Position numbers and translations under genes: made by a program. Of a stretch of DNA of 64,000 nt, positions 44,866 through 55,088 are shown piece by piece. The notes under the pieces are model-generated. The model was not told the origin of the DNA, searched no databases, and was given only the letters and a program-made list of their open reading frames with translations. Origin of the DNA: Parastagonospora avenae f. sp. tritici 18332-5 (lineage: Eukaryota; Ascomycota; Dothideomycetes; Pleosporales; Phaeosphaeriaceae); contig JAFJTR010000035.1 of the NCBI GenBank assembly GCA_022559985.1, forward strand, positions 225,606 to 289,605, in the 5' to 3' direction. The first letter of the stretch is position 1; every line of letters begins with the position of its first letter.

Positions 44866-47342
44866 TTACAGCAACAACACGGTCGCCTTGGCGATGACCT
44901 GCTTGGTATCGAGGCTCCGTTTCTCTTTCAAACTTGGAAAGAAGGTCTTATTCATGGCCAAGACATCGTTGAGAGTAGCGTTGTCGCCAAATGGCGGTGC
45001 ATCGTGCGCCGTGAGCGCCGGGAACAGGCAGATCGCGATTTTCCTGCCCATGGCTTTCTCATCTGATATCGGAAAGCGCTCATGGGTCTCTGCTTGCATA
45101 CAGGTAGGATCAAACTGGGTACCAGGCATGCAATGGTGGACTCGGAACTCGTGGGTATTGAGCAAAAGTGTCTCTTTCAGCTCGACGGCCATCTCCGCCC
45201 AATCTTGTGGAATATTGAGTATCTTGAAACCCGAAGCAACTGGGCACGCGTATTTCAGATAAGCCTCCATATCAGTCACAATCCGCTCTACTCGTAGTTG
45301 TAGCAAGCTACTCTTGAAGTTCTTACTCTCAAAGAGAAGCTTCATACCAACCTTGTCAAGCTGTTGCACTTCAGCAGCGCCCCCTATAAAAGGTCAGTCG
45401 TTGTATCGTTATTCCTTCAGCAAAATACTTACTGGTTGGCACCAAGGCTCGGTACATCTCCACTTCCTTGGGAGAGTAAATGTACTCGCACATCGGCTCC
45501 GGGCCAGAGAACAGCCAGCCGCACAGCAAAGCTCCGAGAGTAGCCTGGACTAAATGCGGACTCTCCAGACGATCTTTCAGCTCATCGAGGAATTGCTTGG
45601 GTGATGTAAGCCCTGATGCGCACTTGTTGTTCGCGAGATCGTCAATGCGTGCGGCGACATAGCCTGCGTCTTCCGGGCTTGGGACAGGTTCGTCGTAGTC
45701 ATCGAACCCAAACGCATCCGCGACACGTGTGCGGAGAGCTTTCCAGCTTTTGTTGACACTCGCCGGATCTAAGTCTCTCGGAAAAACGTTCACACGGTTG
45801 AGCTCCCGGTGTGAGACGAGGTCGTGCACTAATCTGGCGAAATCTTCCCTCGCAGCATCTACAGAATGGAGGTCCTGAAGCATTTTCGCCAAAAACTGTC
45901 CAGGCTCTCGCTCGGTTGTCCTTTGTATGCATCTCAGGCGAAACTCAACATCCTTTGTAATACCAAACCTCGCCACTGTCTGCTGGCGCAACAGCACTGC
46001 AACAATCTCCGTGAGATCTCTTACCACTTCCATCGTCGAAGTGGGTCCCGTAGGTGACTGCGGCTTCTGAAATGCAGAGCTAGCATCACCTGCCGCACCT
46101 TGGAGCTCTGGACGCGTGACAGCTGTACCATTTTCACTCTCTGGTCTCGAGAAAGTAGACTCAAGAGCTTGTCGCTTCGGTGAGGGAGGCGCGCTGCCAA
46201 GATCGACAATGTCAGACGCGTTGAGCTTCCGCTTGCGAGAGTCGACTCTTACTTCCGGGACCGGAGGCTCGCTTGCGGTCGCAATTTTGTGCTGCGACTT
46301 GTGTGCCTTTGCCTTGGCTTTGTTTGGCAGCGCTGTCGTACTGTACTGTCGACTCGAAGGTCGATTGCGAGCTGCAGCGTTGGGCTTCTGTTTCTTACGT
46401 GGAGGCTGTTCTCCGAAGTCTTCGTCGTCTCTCGAGTGATTTGTGGATGCCTCTGAATCAGAGACTGTCCTCTCGATAGGACTGCTGGGAATTGACTCGC
46501 CGCTTCAGTTGCGACTGGGCATGCGGATTTGTCTGCAAGTTCTCCTGCGAGTTGGCCTGTGGAAGTTCAGCTAAGGTAATCACCTGATGTTGAATACACT
46601 CACACTGGTAATCTCAGCTTCCAGCTCAGTGCCCTCACCTTGCGGAGCAGCACGTTGGGACTCATCTGCCTGGGGCAGCTCTCTGAGATACCAGACCTTG
46701 CGCTGCCTATGCATCTTATCCACGACCCCGCTTGGAAGTTTCTGAAGATCAAGACATTTTGTTTCGCTGTCTGCAAGCTCTGCCCATTTGACGCTATGCT
46801 GCTTAACAAGCACTGGTCGCATCTTGGAGCTAATCGCGCTTGTAGCCACTTTCCGTTTGGCGAATTTGAGGAACTCTTGCTCGACGTCCCGCCTGAAATT
46901 ACCGCCCTCTGTCTGGAGGCAATAGTCGGCAAAGTTGAGCACAAACGCTACCTCTCTGTCTGTCTATCTGTTTGCGCCAGCGGCTGGCATCTTGGGCCTA
47001 TCGGAAGCTTCCATTACGGCGCTCGAGAGATGCGTGTCTTGTTCGTCTGCTGAAGCTGGATGTTCGGATACTGGTGGTTTTTTGTGCAGTATGAGCTTCA
47101 TTGAAGTCGGTGTCGTAGGTGATAGAAGGCAAGAGACGGAAGGAGAAGCACGGGAGGTCGCGCCCCACCTTCACCTCCGATACAAACGCGCCGCGAGCAC
47201 AACAACAAGTATGTACCAATGAGATGAGCTGTGCTACTAGCGGCTTTTCCATGACAACCCTCTGCTTCCCCTCTACCCGCATATGGACCTCGATAACCTC
47301 TCCATAACTCTGCGGGCCCACCAACGACATCGAATCATCCAT
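44866..47342 (-). CDS. uncharacterised multi-exon protein (~714 aa), paralogue of 60081-60999
   Basis: My model: exons 47342-47217, 47095-47018, 46963-46604, 46495-45433 and 45383-44866 (2145 nt, in frame). The last intron (GTAAGT, CTGAC, TATAG) is firm. The others are less so, and the intron at 47017-46964 is needed to avoid an in-frame TAG. It starts MDDSMSLVGPQSYGEVIEVHM. The middle is disordered with two NLS-like clusters (PPRKKQKP, SRKRKLN). The C-terminal half is helical and ends QVIAKATVLLL, matching VVAKAIVLLK in the paralogue. Probably nuclear. I do not recognise the family. Divergent from the Hsp70-like gene, 84 bp apart. Confidence 0.55.
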
Positions 47343-47426
47343 TGTCTCACCTCAAGCCCGTGGCGTCTTGAGGGCCTCGTCGCTTCATCATTACATCCCA
47401 CCAAACGCGCTCTGGAGTACTGCAGA

Positions 47427-49629
47427 ATGTCACGCCAACGTATCGATATGAGCGTGTCAAGTAGCCCGCCTCCCAAAAAGGCGACCCAACGTACATACGA
47501 CGACGGTTCAGATGGTCACGTGCGCATTAGACCCGAGTACCGCGTCGCCATTGACTTCGGGACGACTTTTACGATCGTTGCATTCGTTAGATGCCATGCA
47601 TACGACGAGGAGAAGAGTGTGGTGCTGACAGTGGAGGAGTTCCCCGGCGATTGCTGTGTTGGGCGCAACGGCACCCAGGTGCCCACTGAGATATGGTACC
47701 TGACCGAGAGAAATGGAGCCACAAGGAAAAATGCGGTCCAAAATGTGCTCTATGGATACGAGATCACGCGTCGCCCTGAGGTACCTGAAGAGGATCCACT
47801 CCTTTCCACCCACAAGACCACCGGTCTGGTTTCGAAGCCCAAGTTGCTATTGGACGAGAACCCTCTTCTTTCCGACCTGAGGAAGGATGTGCTTGACGTT
47901 ATCCAACAGCTCAAGAAGGATCAACTCATCAAGAACAGGAAGGAACAGGAAGTCATCGAGCACTTACTGGTATGCTTCCTCAAGCACACCAAGTCAGTAC
48001 TCCAGCGGGATCACGGTCTGACCAACAGCAGCATCGGTTAGTACATACTTGATATACATGAGCCAACTATATCGCTAACAGCACTAGTAGTAATGACATT
48101 GGCGGTACCCGTATGCTGGAGCGCAAGGGCAAATGCAGCGATGAGCACTTGCTTGCAGAAGGCGATCAGCACAGCACAATTTGGCACACAGGGTCTCGGC
48201 ATGCCTCAGCTATTTATGGTCAACGAAGCTGAAGCTGCTGCAATGCATGTAGTCTCCTCGAACAGCGCTCATCTGAAAGCAAGTTGCTCGTGTCTCGCGT
48301 CTCGTGTCCAATTCCCCCGCTAGCTTTTACTAACACTGTTTTAGCGTGGCGAATGCTTTATCTTATTAAACTGCGGTGGTGGCACTACGGACGTTGGAAC
48401 AAACAAGATTGCCAATAACCAGCCGCTTCGACTTGAACAGGAAATTACCCACCCCAGAGGTATGTAATATTCAGTATCTCGTGAGATACATCTCTCAGCT
48501 AACACCTGATGTAGGTGCAGTATGTGGATCGAGCGACCTCAACACACGCATGCGCAGGTTTGCTGCCATCAATCTGACCAATGAGACGTACCTGGAAGAT
48601 GAAGAGGAGGGCCCGACCATCTACAACGTTATCGACTCTGAAGTCATGCCTCACTTCGAGAGCGAGGTGAGGCGAGCTTACGATCCTAACAAAGAACAAA
48701 CCTTCACCTTCCGTATTCACGACCTGAACCGGAGCTTAGTCAACCCTAGGCTGATGAAAAATAGCTTTGTCTTCAGCTCGTAAGTGCGCCTCAATTCCAC
48801 AGTAGCAAAGGATAACGCTTCCTATCTGGATATACAGGATCTCTTCGATAAGTCACTCAAGACGATTGAGTGCTATCTGCTGGACCAGATTAAGCATGCG
48901 CAGCGCAACGACACCAAAATCGACAAGGTTGTACTAGTCGGTGGCTTCGGGGATTCACCAGCCCTTTAACATTATCTCAAGGACAATTTACGGCGTTTCA
49001 CCGACCAACATGGCACCACTATGGAGCTGGTACCTGCGGCAGCAAACACAAGTGCAACCGGTGTGGCGACAGGTGCGATCATCAGAGCACAGAACAAAGA
49101 CGAGGGTCCGAAGCGCATCCCCTGCCGCAGCATTGGCGTGCTCTACCACGTTCCCGATGACCCCGATTATAACTTCTCGAAAGAGGTACTTAGCTAGCCG
49201 TGGAGTATCTCCGAGCTCTCGCAGTAGGAGTGCATCATGGGTACTATTCGCTGGATTATCAAGGTCGGCCAGGGCGAGATCAAGCCGGTGCACACGTACA
49301 AGTTTTTGAGTATGCATTACTTCAGTCCAGAAGACTACAAATGGACCGCTGAAGAAGCTCTGTACGCATCCGGCACCTGCACCGAGGACTACTTTACACG
49401 TTCGTACCCCAAGAACAAGGGCAAAACCTCGGAGTTCGGCTTGGTTCAATTCAATGTCACGCACCTTCAAGATCGGATGAAGCTCTACATCCCGCCCGAT
49501 GCCGAGGAAGGCTCTGAGCGATACGAGGTCACGCTGCTCGTCCGTGTGAGAGTCATCGATCGACATCTCGAATTCACCGCATACTGGCCCGCTGACGACA
49601 AAAATGCCGCTGTCATCCCTGGTAGCTAG
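47427..49629 (+). pseudogene. Hsp70-like (actin-like ATPase) protein, probably inactivated
   Basis: Exons 47427-48036, 48091-48278, 48345-48459, 48515-49185 and 49228-49629. The phosphate-1 motif is VAIDFGTTFTIVAF, phosphate-2 is LLNCGGGTTDVG and the adenosine motif is VVLVGGFGDSPAL, so this is a short divergent Hsp70 ATPase of the kind expanded in filamentous fungi. The intron 48279-48344 is GC-AG. TAA at 48967-48969 falls inside the adenosine motif region (DSPAL-stop-HYLKDNL), where no intron fits. A second TAA at 48781-48783 may be nonsense, or part of a GTAAGT intron that would then shift the frame. Both fit CAA to TAA. It may be expressed as a truncated protein. Confidence 0.72.
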
Positions 49630-50693
49630 ACATGCTTCGACCTGTCAGCCGCATTCAAGCCCGGTACTGGTTAGGCATCCAGAGCCTCCAGGCGCAGCTA
49701 TTATTGTTGTGGCAGCGTTGGGTGTCGCAGCGAGTGCCTCCAGGATATCATGAAAAGTTGGAAAATGTACAGTAGATGAGAGTTTCGGATTAGTCTTGGA
49801 GCATACGGGACGAATAAACTTGATGACAAGATTCACGGCATCCTATATGCCACAATGAGGAAGCTGCCAGATACGAAATGCGATTCAGCTTTGGTCACTT
49901 CACTGAAAGAGCGGAGTGAGATTGAGTTCGCGATGCTTACGCTGCAAGTGCTTCTCCTTCATCCTATTGGTCAGACGGCGATGACCGCACCCAGCTTAGC
50001 GTGACTGCTTACTTCTCATCATCCCTCAGGTGTTGCCATACACGACACGTAAAGTCGCGCATTATCCGAAGCATTGCATCAAGGCTTAACTTACAAATGC
50101 GGTACCACCGGAGGTAGAACGACAGCCTTGCCAGCTATGCCCCGAGCGACTCCTCACGTGGCTGCTCGTTCACCCACAGCCCGAGCTCGGACCATGATAT
50201 TACGGAGATGAATCAGCCACAACTACTGTACACTAAGTCCGAAACAGTAATAGATAACCGCGCACACTGGTCGAATGATCATTTCACAGCGGGTGGCATC
50301 TGTCGTGGCATTCTATCACGCAATAAAACTACGCACTACCAGTATATTCATTTTGAGACGTATTGCTCACATCACCATCTCGCGCAGCGAGAGCAAGGTC
50401 AAGGTTGGTTGTGGCAGGATGAGTCTCTGCGCTCGCTTGCATCCGCCGCTCTGACAGATTGCTATTCTTATATTCATTAATCAGCCCGTCAGAAAAAGGT
50501 CAACAGGGCAGCTGCCACCTCCATAGGCCTGGGTGTTCATCCTGGTGGATCAAGGCTGGCGCCTCCTAATGTACCATGTCCACTCAGCGCCTGTTCGCTT
50601 TTCCTACTTCCGACCGTAAAACCAAGCATTCCCTAACCGTTCCTGTACATATCGCTTCCCAGATCTTGAGGTGTTACTTTCTCTGCTTGCGCC
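49630..50693. other. 1.1 kb intergenic region
   Basis: No gene supported; C/T-rich stretches from 50.57 kb look like the bZIP gene's leader. Confidence 0.45.
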
Positions 50694-51521
50694 ATGACAC
50701 TCCCAACAGTGCTTCACTTCCAACAAGTTTCAAGACGCGCCCAAAAACCTAGACGAACGGCAGAGGAGGAGCAGCCCGGTCAGAAATCTAAGAAGGTCAA
50801 TAGCGAGATTCGCAAGCAGCAAAACAGGATTGCCTCGAGGAACTACCGTGAGTCCCCATCTGACTACATGAAAGCTTGCAACTGCTTACTGCTATTCCAC
50901 GCAGGTGAAAAACGCAAGAAGAAGCTCCAGTACCTGCAACAGTTGGTGGAAGAAGGTTCAAATGATGGGCAGACCCCAGAGCCATCACAGCAGCCGCAGC
51001 ATGCGCACGTTAGCCCTCAGGTCTCGGAAAATGACACAGGGCTCGCCTCTTCGCCTTTTATGCTACCTTCAGGCAGTGGCTTCGTACCACTGAGTTCGAG
51101 TGGCACCACTGCGCTTGGTCCAACCGCGACATCAACCAGTACCAATTTTAACAGCCACAGACTGCCCACTACGCAAACTTACCTACCATTCGGGTCGTCC
51201 TGGAATGGTCAAACATACAATTCACTGCCTCCATCAAATACAGCATACACGCCAGCATGGATGAACAGCATCAGCGGTGCATTGCGACATGCTCCAAGCC
51301 AAGAGACTTTCCACTTCTCGGCGCAAGCAAGTCAGGCAATCTTTGAAACCACAAATTTTTACCACTGCGCAGGAGAGATTGTACCTCATGCCGAACATCA
51401 TGCTCTCAACTCGCCTTACACGAGCTACAGCACGCCGCACTCCCAAGCACCCGGTGCATCCAGCGTGAGTTTGCCTACTCTTTTCTCATATCACCAGAAG
51501 CATTATCGTGGACCACATTGA
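50694..51521 (+). CDS. bZIP transcription factor (256 aa)
   Basis: Two exons, 50694-50847 and 50905-51521. The intron splits Arg52 of the basic region. The joined basic region, KQQNRIASRNYREKRKKKLQ, fits the bZIP rule N-x7-R (Asn44, Arg52). The zipper is very short (LQYLQQLVEEG) and then turns disordered, Ser/Thr/Pro-rich, as in the small fungal bZIP class. A GTGAGT at 51465 could start a further intron and give a different, longer C-terminus; I keep the simple end. Nuclear DNA-binding role; target genes unknown. Confidence 0.8.
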   Translation: MTLPTVLHFQQVSRRAQKPRRTAEEEQPGQKSKKVNSEIRKQQNRIASRNYRESPSDYMKACNCLLLFHAGEKRKKKLQYLQQLVEEGSNDGQTPEPSQQPQHAHVSPQVSENDTGLASSPFMLPSGSGFVPLSSSGTTALGPTATSTSTNFNSHRLPTTQTYLPFGSSWNGQTYNSLPPSNTAYTPAWMNSISGALRHAPSQETFHFSAQASQAIFETTNFYHCAGEIVPHAEHHALNSPYTSYSTPHSQAPGASSVSLPTLFSYHQKHYRGPH

Positions 51522-52963
51522 GACTTGGTCTTGCTATGCAGGTACATCGCACCAGAAGCAGGCATATACACAGTTTGCTGACTAGGCTGTCAGTACTTCT
51601 TCCACACGCCATCATCCCCTTTCGACCGATTCGTATTCGTCTGAGTGCTCGAAGCACGGAACATATCTTTGTTATCGCACTGGAAGGCTCAAAGTATCAC
51701 GACGTGTTCTCTCCCGATGAGATCCCACATCTTACATTGAGCGCCGTAGAGCAATGCACAGCTGCGGACAGCGCACGTCTAGGAGCTCTAGAGAATACAA
51801 GAACCGGTTCGCCGGCCCAGCCAACGATTAGCAAGAGCGAGAGGCACGACAGAATATGACTCATTTGTTGCACGGGGGCTGATCAACTTACGCCAAGAGT
51901 AATACGAACTCATGGGTGATTGAGCAGAGAGACCTGGGAGCTTTTTGGAGGTATCGTTACTGCCCTTTCGACTGTTATCAGTATGCGCACTGCTGCGATA
52001 GAGCGGTCCCCTCTAGTAGCGCATGCTTCCGAGAACGCTGCTAAAACAACGGAGATTGCCCCGGAGGGTTTGATTGGAAGATGAACCACAATCACAATTA
52101 CATTACATCGTCACCAGAAGTGTACCATCCTATTTAGTGGAAGCTCCACAGGCACTGGTATGCTTCGCTACTTGATCTCTCGACGCAAATGGTCACAAGT
52201 CGATGCAGGACGAGATAGTGGCCTGCTCCTCGGTGGGTTTCCACAAGTTCTGTGAGGGGAGAGTGGTGTCCGGATCTTACTCCGCGATAGTCATCCAAAT
52301 ACGGGGCATCTTGAAAGCGGGGAGTTTTTCACAGAGGCGTCGCAGTTCGCTGCCATCGGTACACTATAACATGAATACAGTTGGTTCAGCGGATCGGCAG
52401 CGACCATGTTCTCAAGGGTCACGGTGCGGATGGCTCGTTTATTACCTATTACTTCTGTCGTTACTTCAATGGAATAACAGTTACTATATGGTACCGCTGT
52501 CAGAAATTGTACATACCATACACCGTATACCGTATACCGTATACCGTATCACAGCTTCACAACACCCGGATCGATGGGAGCGAGGCTTTGAGAAGCCGCA
52601 GCGGGGTAAGGTCTCAGTTGCACAACTAGGTCAATTGCTATTATATGTATAACAGCTACAATGCCAATTCGGTCCGTTTGCTAGGACGAAAATTAGGCCG
52701 CAGGCGAGGGGAGCACTCAGTGCCGTGTCGCATGTCACATGACGTGCCTCAACATCGATTTATACATGAGATGCCCCATGTCAACTGTGGAGGAGTGGGT
52801 ACTTATTCTGCCGAAGTCTGCGTGCTTCTCAGATATTCAGCCATTTCCCCACACTGCACAAGCTTGTAAGCACAACGTTTGTACATAAAAAGCAGTCTGC
52901 ACAATACTTATGTTTAAGATAGTCTGCTCATCACAAGAACTATACGTACAAGCCTGCACCAAG
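51522..52963. other. 1.4 kb intergenic region
   Basis: No supported gene. Contains a heptamer microsatellite (listed). A frame at about 51518-51859 could be a 3' exon of the bZIP gene. Confidence 0.4.
52522..52549 (+). repeat. (ACCGTAT)4 microsatellite
   Basis: Four perfect copies of ACCGTAT head to tail, preceded by related ACCATAC units. Confidence 0.9.
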
Positions 52964-53962
52964 ATGTCACAGCAGACTTCAATTCCTCATCCACCATTTG
53001 ACCGAGCATACCAAGCACCCGTTGCACTTGCTGGCCTGCCTCCGGACCTCGACGTAAAGTCTTTACGCGAAGGGCCACTACTAGCGGCTACAGCAGAACC
53101 GTTGCTCTCCAAATACACTAATCTCAAACACCGCGAGGTTCTTGCTCCACCAATTCAAGGCCTCAGCGATCGCACCGTCACCATCTCGCTCTTTGAGACC
53201 AAGACATCTCAGAAGAAAGACCGCGCAGTCTTTGTGTACTGCCATGGCGGCGGCCAGGTCGGCGGCAATCGCTTTTTAGGTGTAGAAGTGTGTATGGACA
53301 CCGTCTTGTCTGTCCACGACGATTTGGTCTTCGCGTCCGTAGAGTACAGGCTAGCACCGGAAAACCGAGCTCCCGCCGCCGCGTACGACTGCTACGCGGC
53401 TACCGTCTACATAGCCGACCATGCCGCAGAGCTGGGCATTGATCCGTCAAGAATCGTGATCTCTGGTCTTTCTGGCGGTGGAGCTCCAGCCGCTGCAGCG
53501 TGCATCCTTGCCCGGGACCGCAAGTACCCGCCCATCCGAGCTCAGTTGCTCTCTACACCTATGCTCGACGACCGTAACACGGATGCATCGCATAGACAGT
53601 TTCCTGTTGGAGCGACTTGGCCGGCAGTCAGGAATTCGCAGGCTTGGGATTTGGTGCTGGGTCCGGATCGGGCTGCACCGAGCGATATCCAGGTTCCGGG
53701 AAGAGCACAGGATTTGTCAAACCTACCGCCAGCTTTCATCGACGTTGGCGAGTGTGAAGTGTTCAGGGACAGTGCTGTGGCTTATGCAAGTCGACTCTGG
53801 GCGAATGGATCCTCTTGTGAGCTCCATGTATGGCCGGGAATGTACCACGGAGGGCACGCGTTCGAGGCCGGGGTTCACGTTAGCAAATCTGCGAATGCTG
53901 CACAGAAGGACTTTCTTGATCGCGTGCTTGGCTCGGTTCAGGGAGCTTCGTTGAAACTATAG
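52964..53962 (+). CDS. alpha/beta-hydrolase fold-3 esterase (HSL family)
   Basis: Single exon, 332 aa from the ATG at 52964 (an ATG 18 codons upstream is less likely). The HGGG oxyanion motif is at 94-97, the nucleophile Ser170 sits in GLSGGG, and the acid and His are in DVGECEVFRD (Asp269 or Glu263) and MYHGGHAF (His295). VEYRLAPENRAPAAAYD is the usual block between them. No signal peptide, so intracellular. Family members hydrolyse small acyl esters, lactones or carbamates; the natural substrate is unknown. Confidence 0.9.
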   Translation: MSQQTSIPHPPFDRAYQAPVALAGLPPDLDVKSLREGPLLAATAEPLLSKYTNLKHREVLAPPIQGLSDRTVTISLFETKTSQKKDRAVFVYCHGGGQVGGNRFLGVEVCMDTVLSVHDDLVFASVEYRLAPENRAPAAAYDCYAATVYIADHAAELGIDPSRIVISGLSGGGAPAAAACILARDRKYPPIRAQLLSTPMLDDRNTDASHRQFPVGATWPAVRNSQAWDLVLGPDRAAPSDIQVPGRAQDLSNLPPAFIDVGECEVFRDSAVAYASRLWANGSSCELHVWPGMYHGGHAFEAGVHVSKSANAAQKDFLDRVLGSVQGASLKL

Positions 53963-54440
53963 ACTGGCGTAACCTTGATGGTAAGCGATGGTTGATGAGA
54001 AGGTTTGGGTCGTGGTGTAGGCAGATTTAGATTCGGTAATCGCTCGGGCCGCAGAGAACGCGTCGCAGGACGCGTCGCAGCGAGTATCACAACCCTACTT
54101 CCATCACATCCCATTTTTGTACTCTTCCATAACACATGGTACTAAAATATTCAGAAGTATTTTGCACGCGACTAAGCGATTCATAGGACAACCTGAACGC
54201 CATTGCATGGTGTGTTTCCTTACCGCAGATAGCACGCAACAAGAGATTAACAGCACTTTTACAGTGAGCCGTGTCGCTCCAAGAAATGCAAATGCGATCG
54301 CAAGCTGTTCGTTCATGCCAGTCTGAATTCGTTGTTACGACTGACCTGGCTTTATCAGTCCAGTATGTTCGCAATGTCTGCCGTCACCACTCTCGTGCCG
54401 CTACACGGAAGGGGGCAAACGAGGTCTCCCAGCTGCGTAC
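53963..54440. other. intergenic
   Basis: About 480 bp, no gene seen. No zinc-cluster exon is visible here for the downstream regulator. Confidence 0.4.
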
Positions 54441-54917
54441 ATGACCAGCATCGAGAAGCGATTACAGCAAACTGAAGCTGCCCTATATGCTTCACTTCGC
54501 GCTCTCCAGGAGATGGACGGCCTCCAATCGCTTTCCCTGAACGCAGAGGGTGCCTCTAAGACTGAGTCCAGACCGCAGCGCTCGAAGGCCGAGAAGCAGA
54601 AAGAGTGGATGCAGAGACCGTTACGAACCAGTCAAGACGTTCTCACCTGGTTTCGTGATGAGCAGGAGCAGCCAAGTACACACAGCACACGACAGGATGC
54701 CAGGCTTACCGGCGAGGCAACGGCGGGTACAATCTATGATTCGAAGACGCAAACTACATCTACCATGCCCAGTCAACGTGAAGACCAACCGTCAGCATGC
54801 TCTCAGGCCGACCCAGGAGCCGGAATGGAACGACTCAAGGCCTGCAAGCCTCCCAGTGTACCGAACGCGTCACTTTTCGCCGGCCAGCCAACATCTTGGC
54901 TTGAAAATTACTTCTGA
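54441..54917 (+). CDS. small coiled-coil protein, possibly a detached part of a transcription factor
   Basis: 158 aa, single open frame. Starts MTSIEKRLQQTEAALYASLRAL, a short coiled coil of the type that follows zinc clusters in fungal regulators, then RSKAEKQKEWMQRPLRTSQDVLTWFRDE, then a disordered tail ending SWLENYF. It could be an independent gene or the 5' part of the factor at 55089-57197, from which it is separated by 171 bp and a stop. I see no zinc cluster in either part. Confidence 0.5.
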   Translation: MTSIEKRLQQTEAALYASLRALQEMDGLQSLSLNAEGASKTESRPQRSKAEKQKEWMQRPLRTSQDVLTWFRDEQEQPSTHSTRQDARLTGEATAGTIYDSKTQTTSTMPSQREDQPSACSQADPGAGMERLKACKPPSVPNASLFAGQPTSWLENYF

Positions 54918-55088
54918 CGTACCCCAGAAGATCGCGAGCATATTTCTTCCATTCTTCTTCAATGGATGGTGACAACGGAAGTCTCGTGTAGCCGTGCTTA
55001 TGTAAGCGCTTGTTGATCCAGGTGCGGAAATTCTTCCGCGCACTTCTTCCTACGAACACCAACCCAGAGCGTCACAGATATTTTACAC

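Noticed and set aside
52203..52652. 149-residue frame around the ACCGTAT repeat
   Set aside because: It runs through a microsatellite and has no family features.
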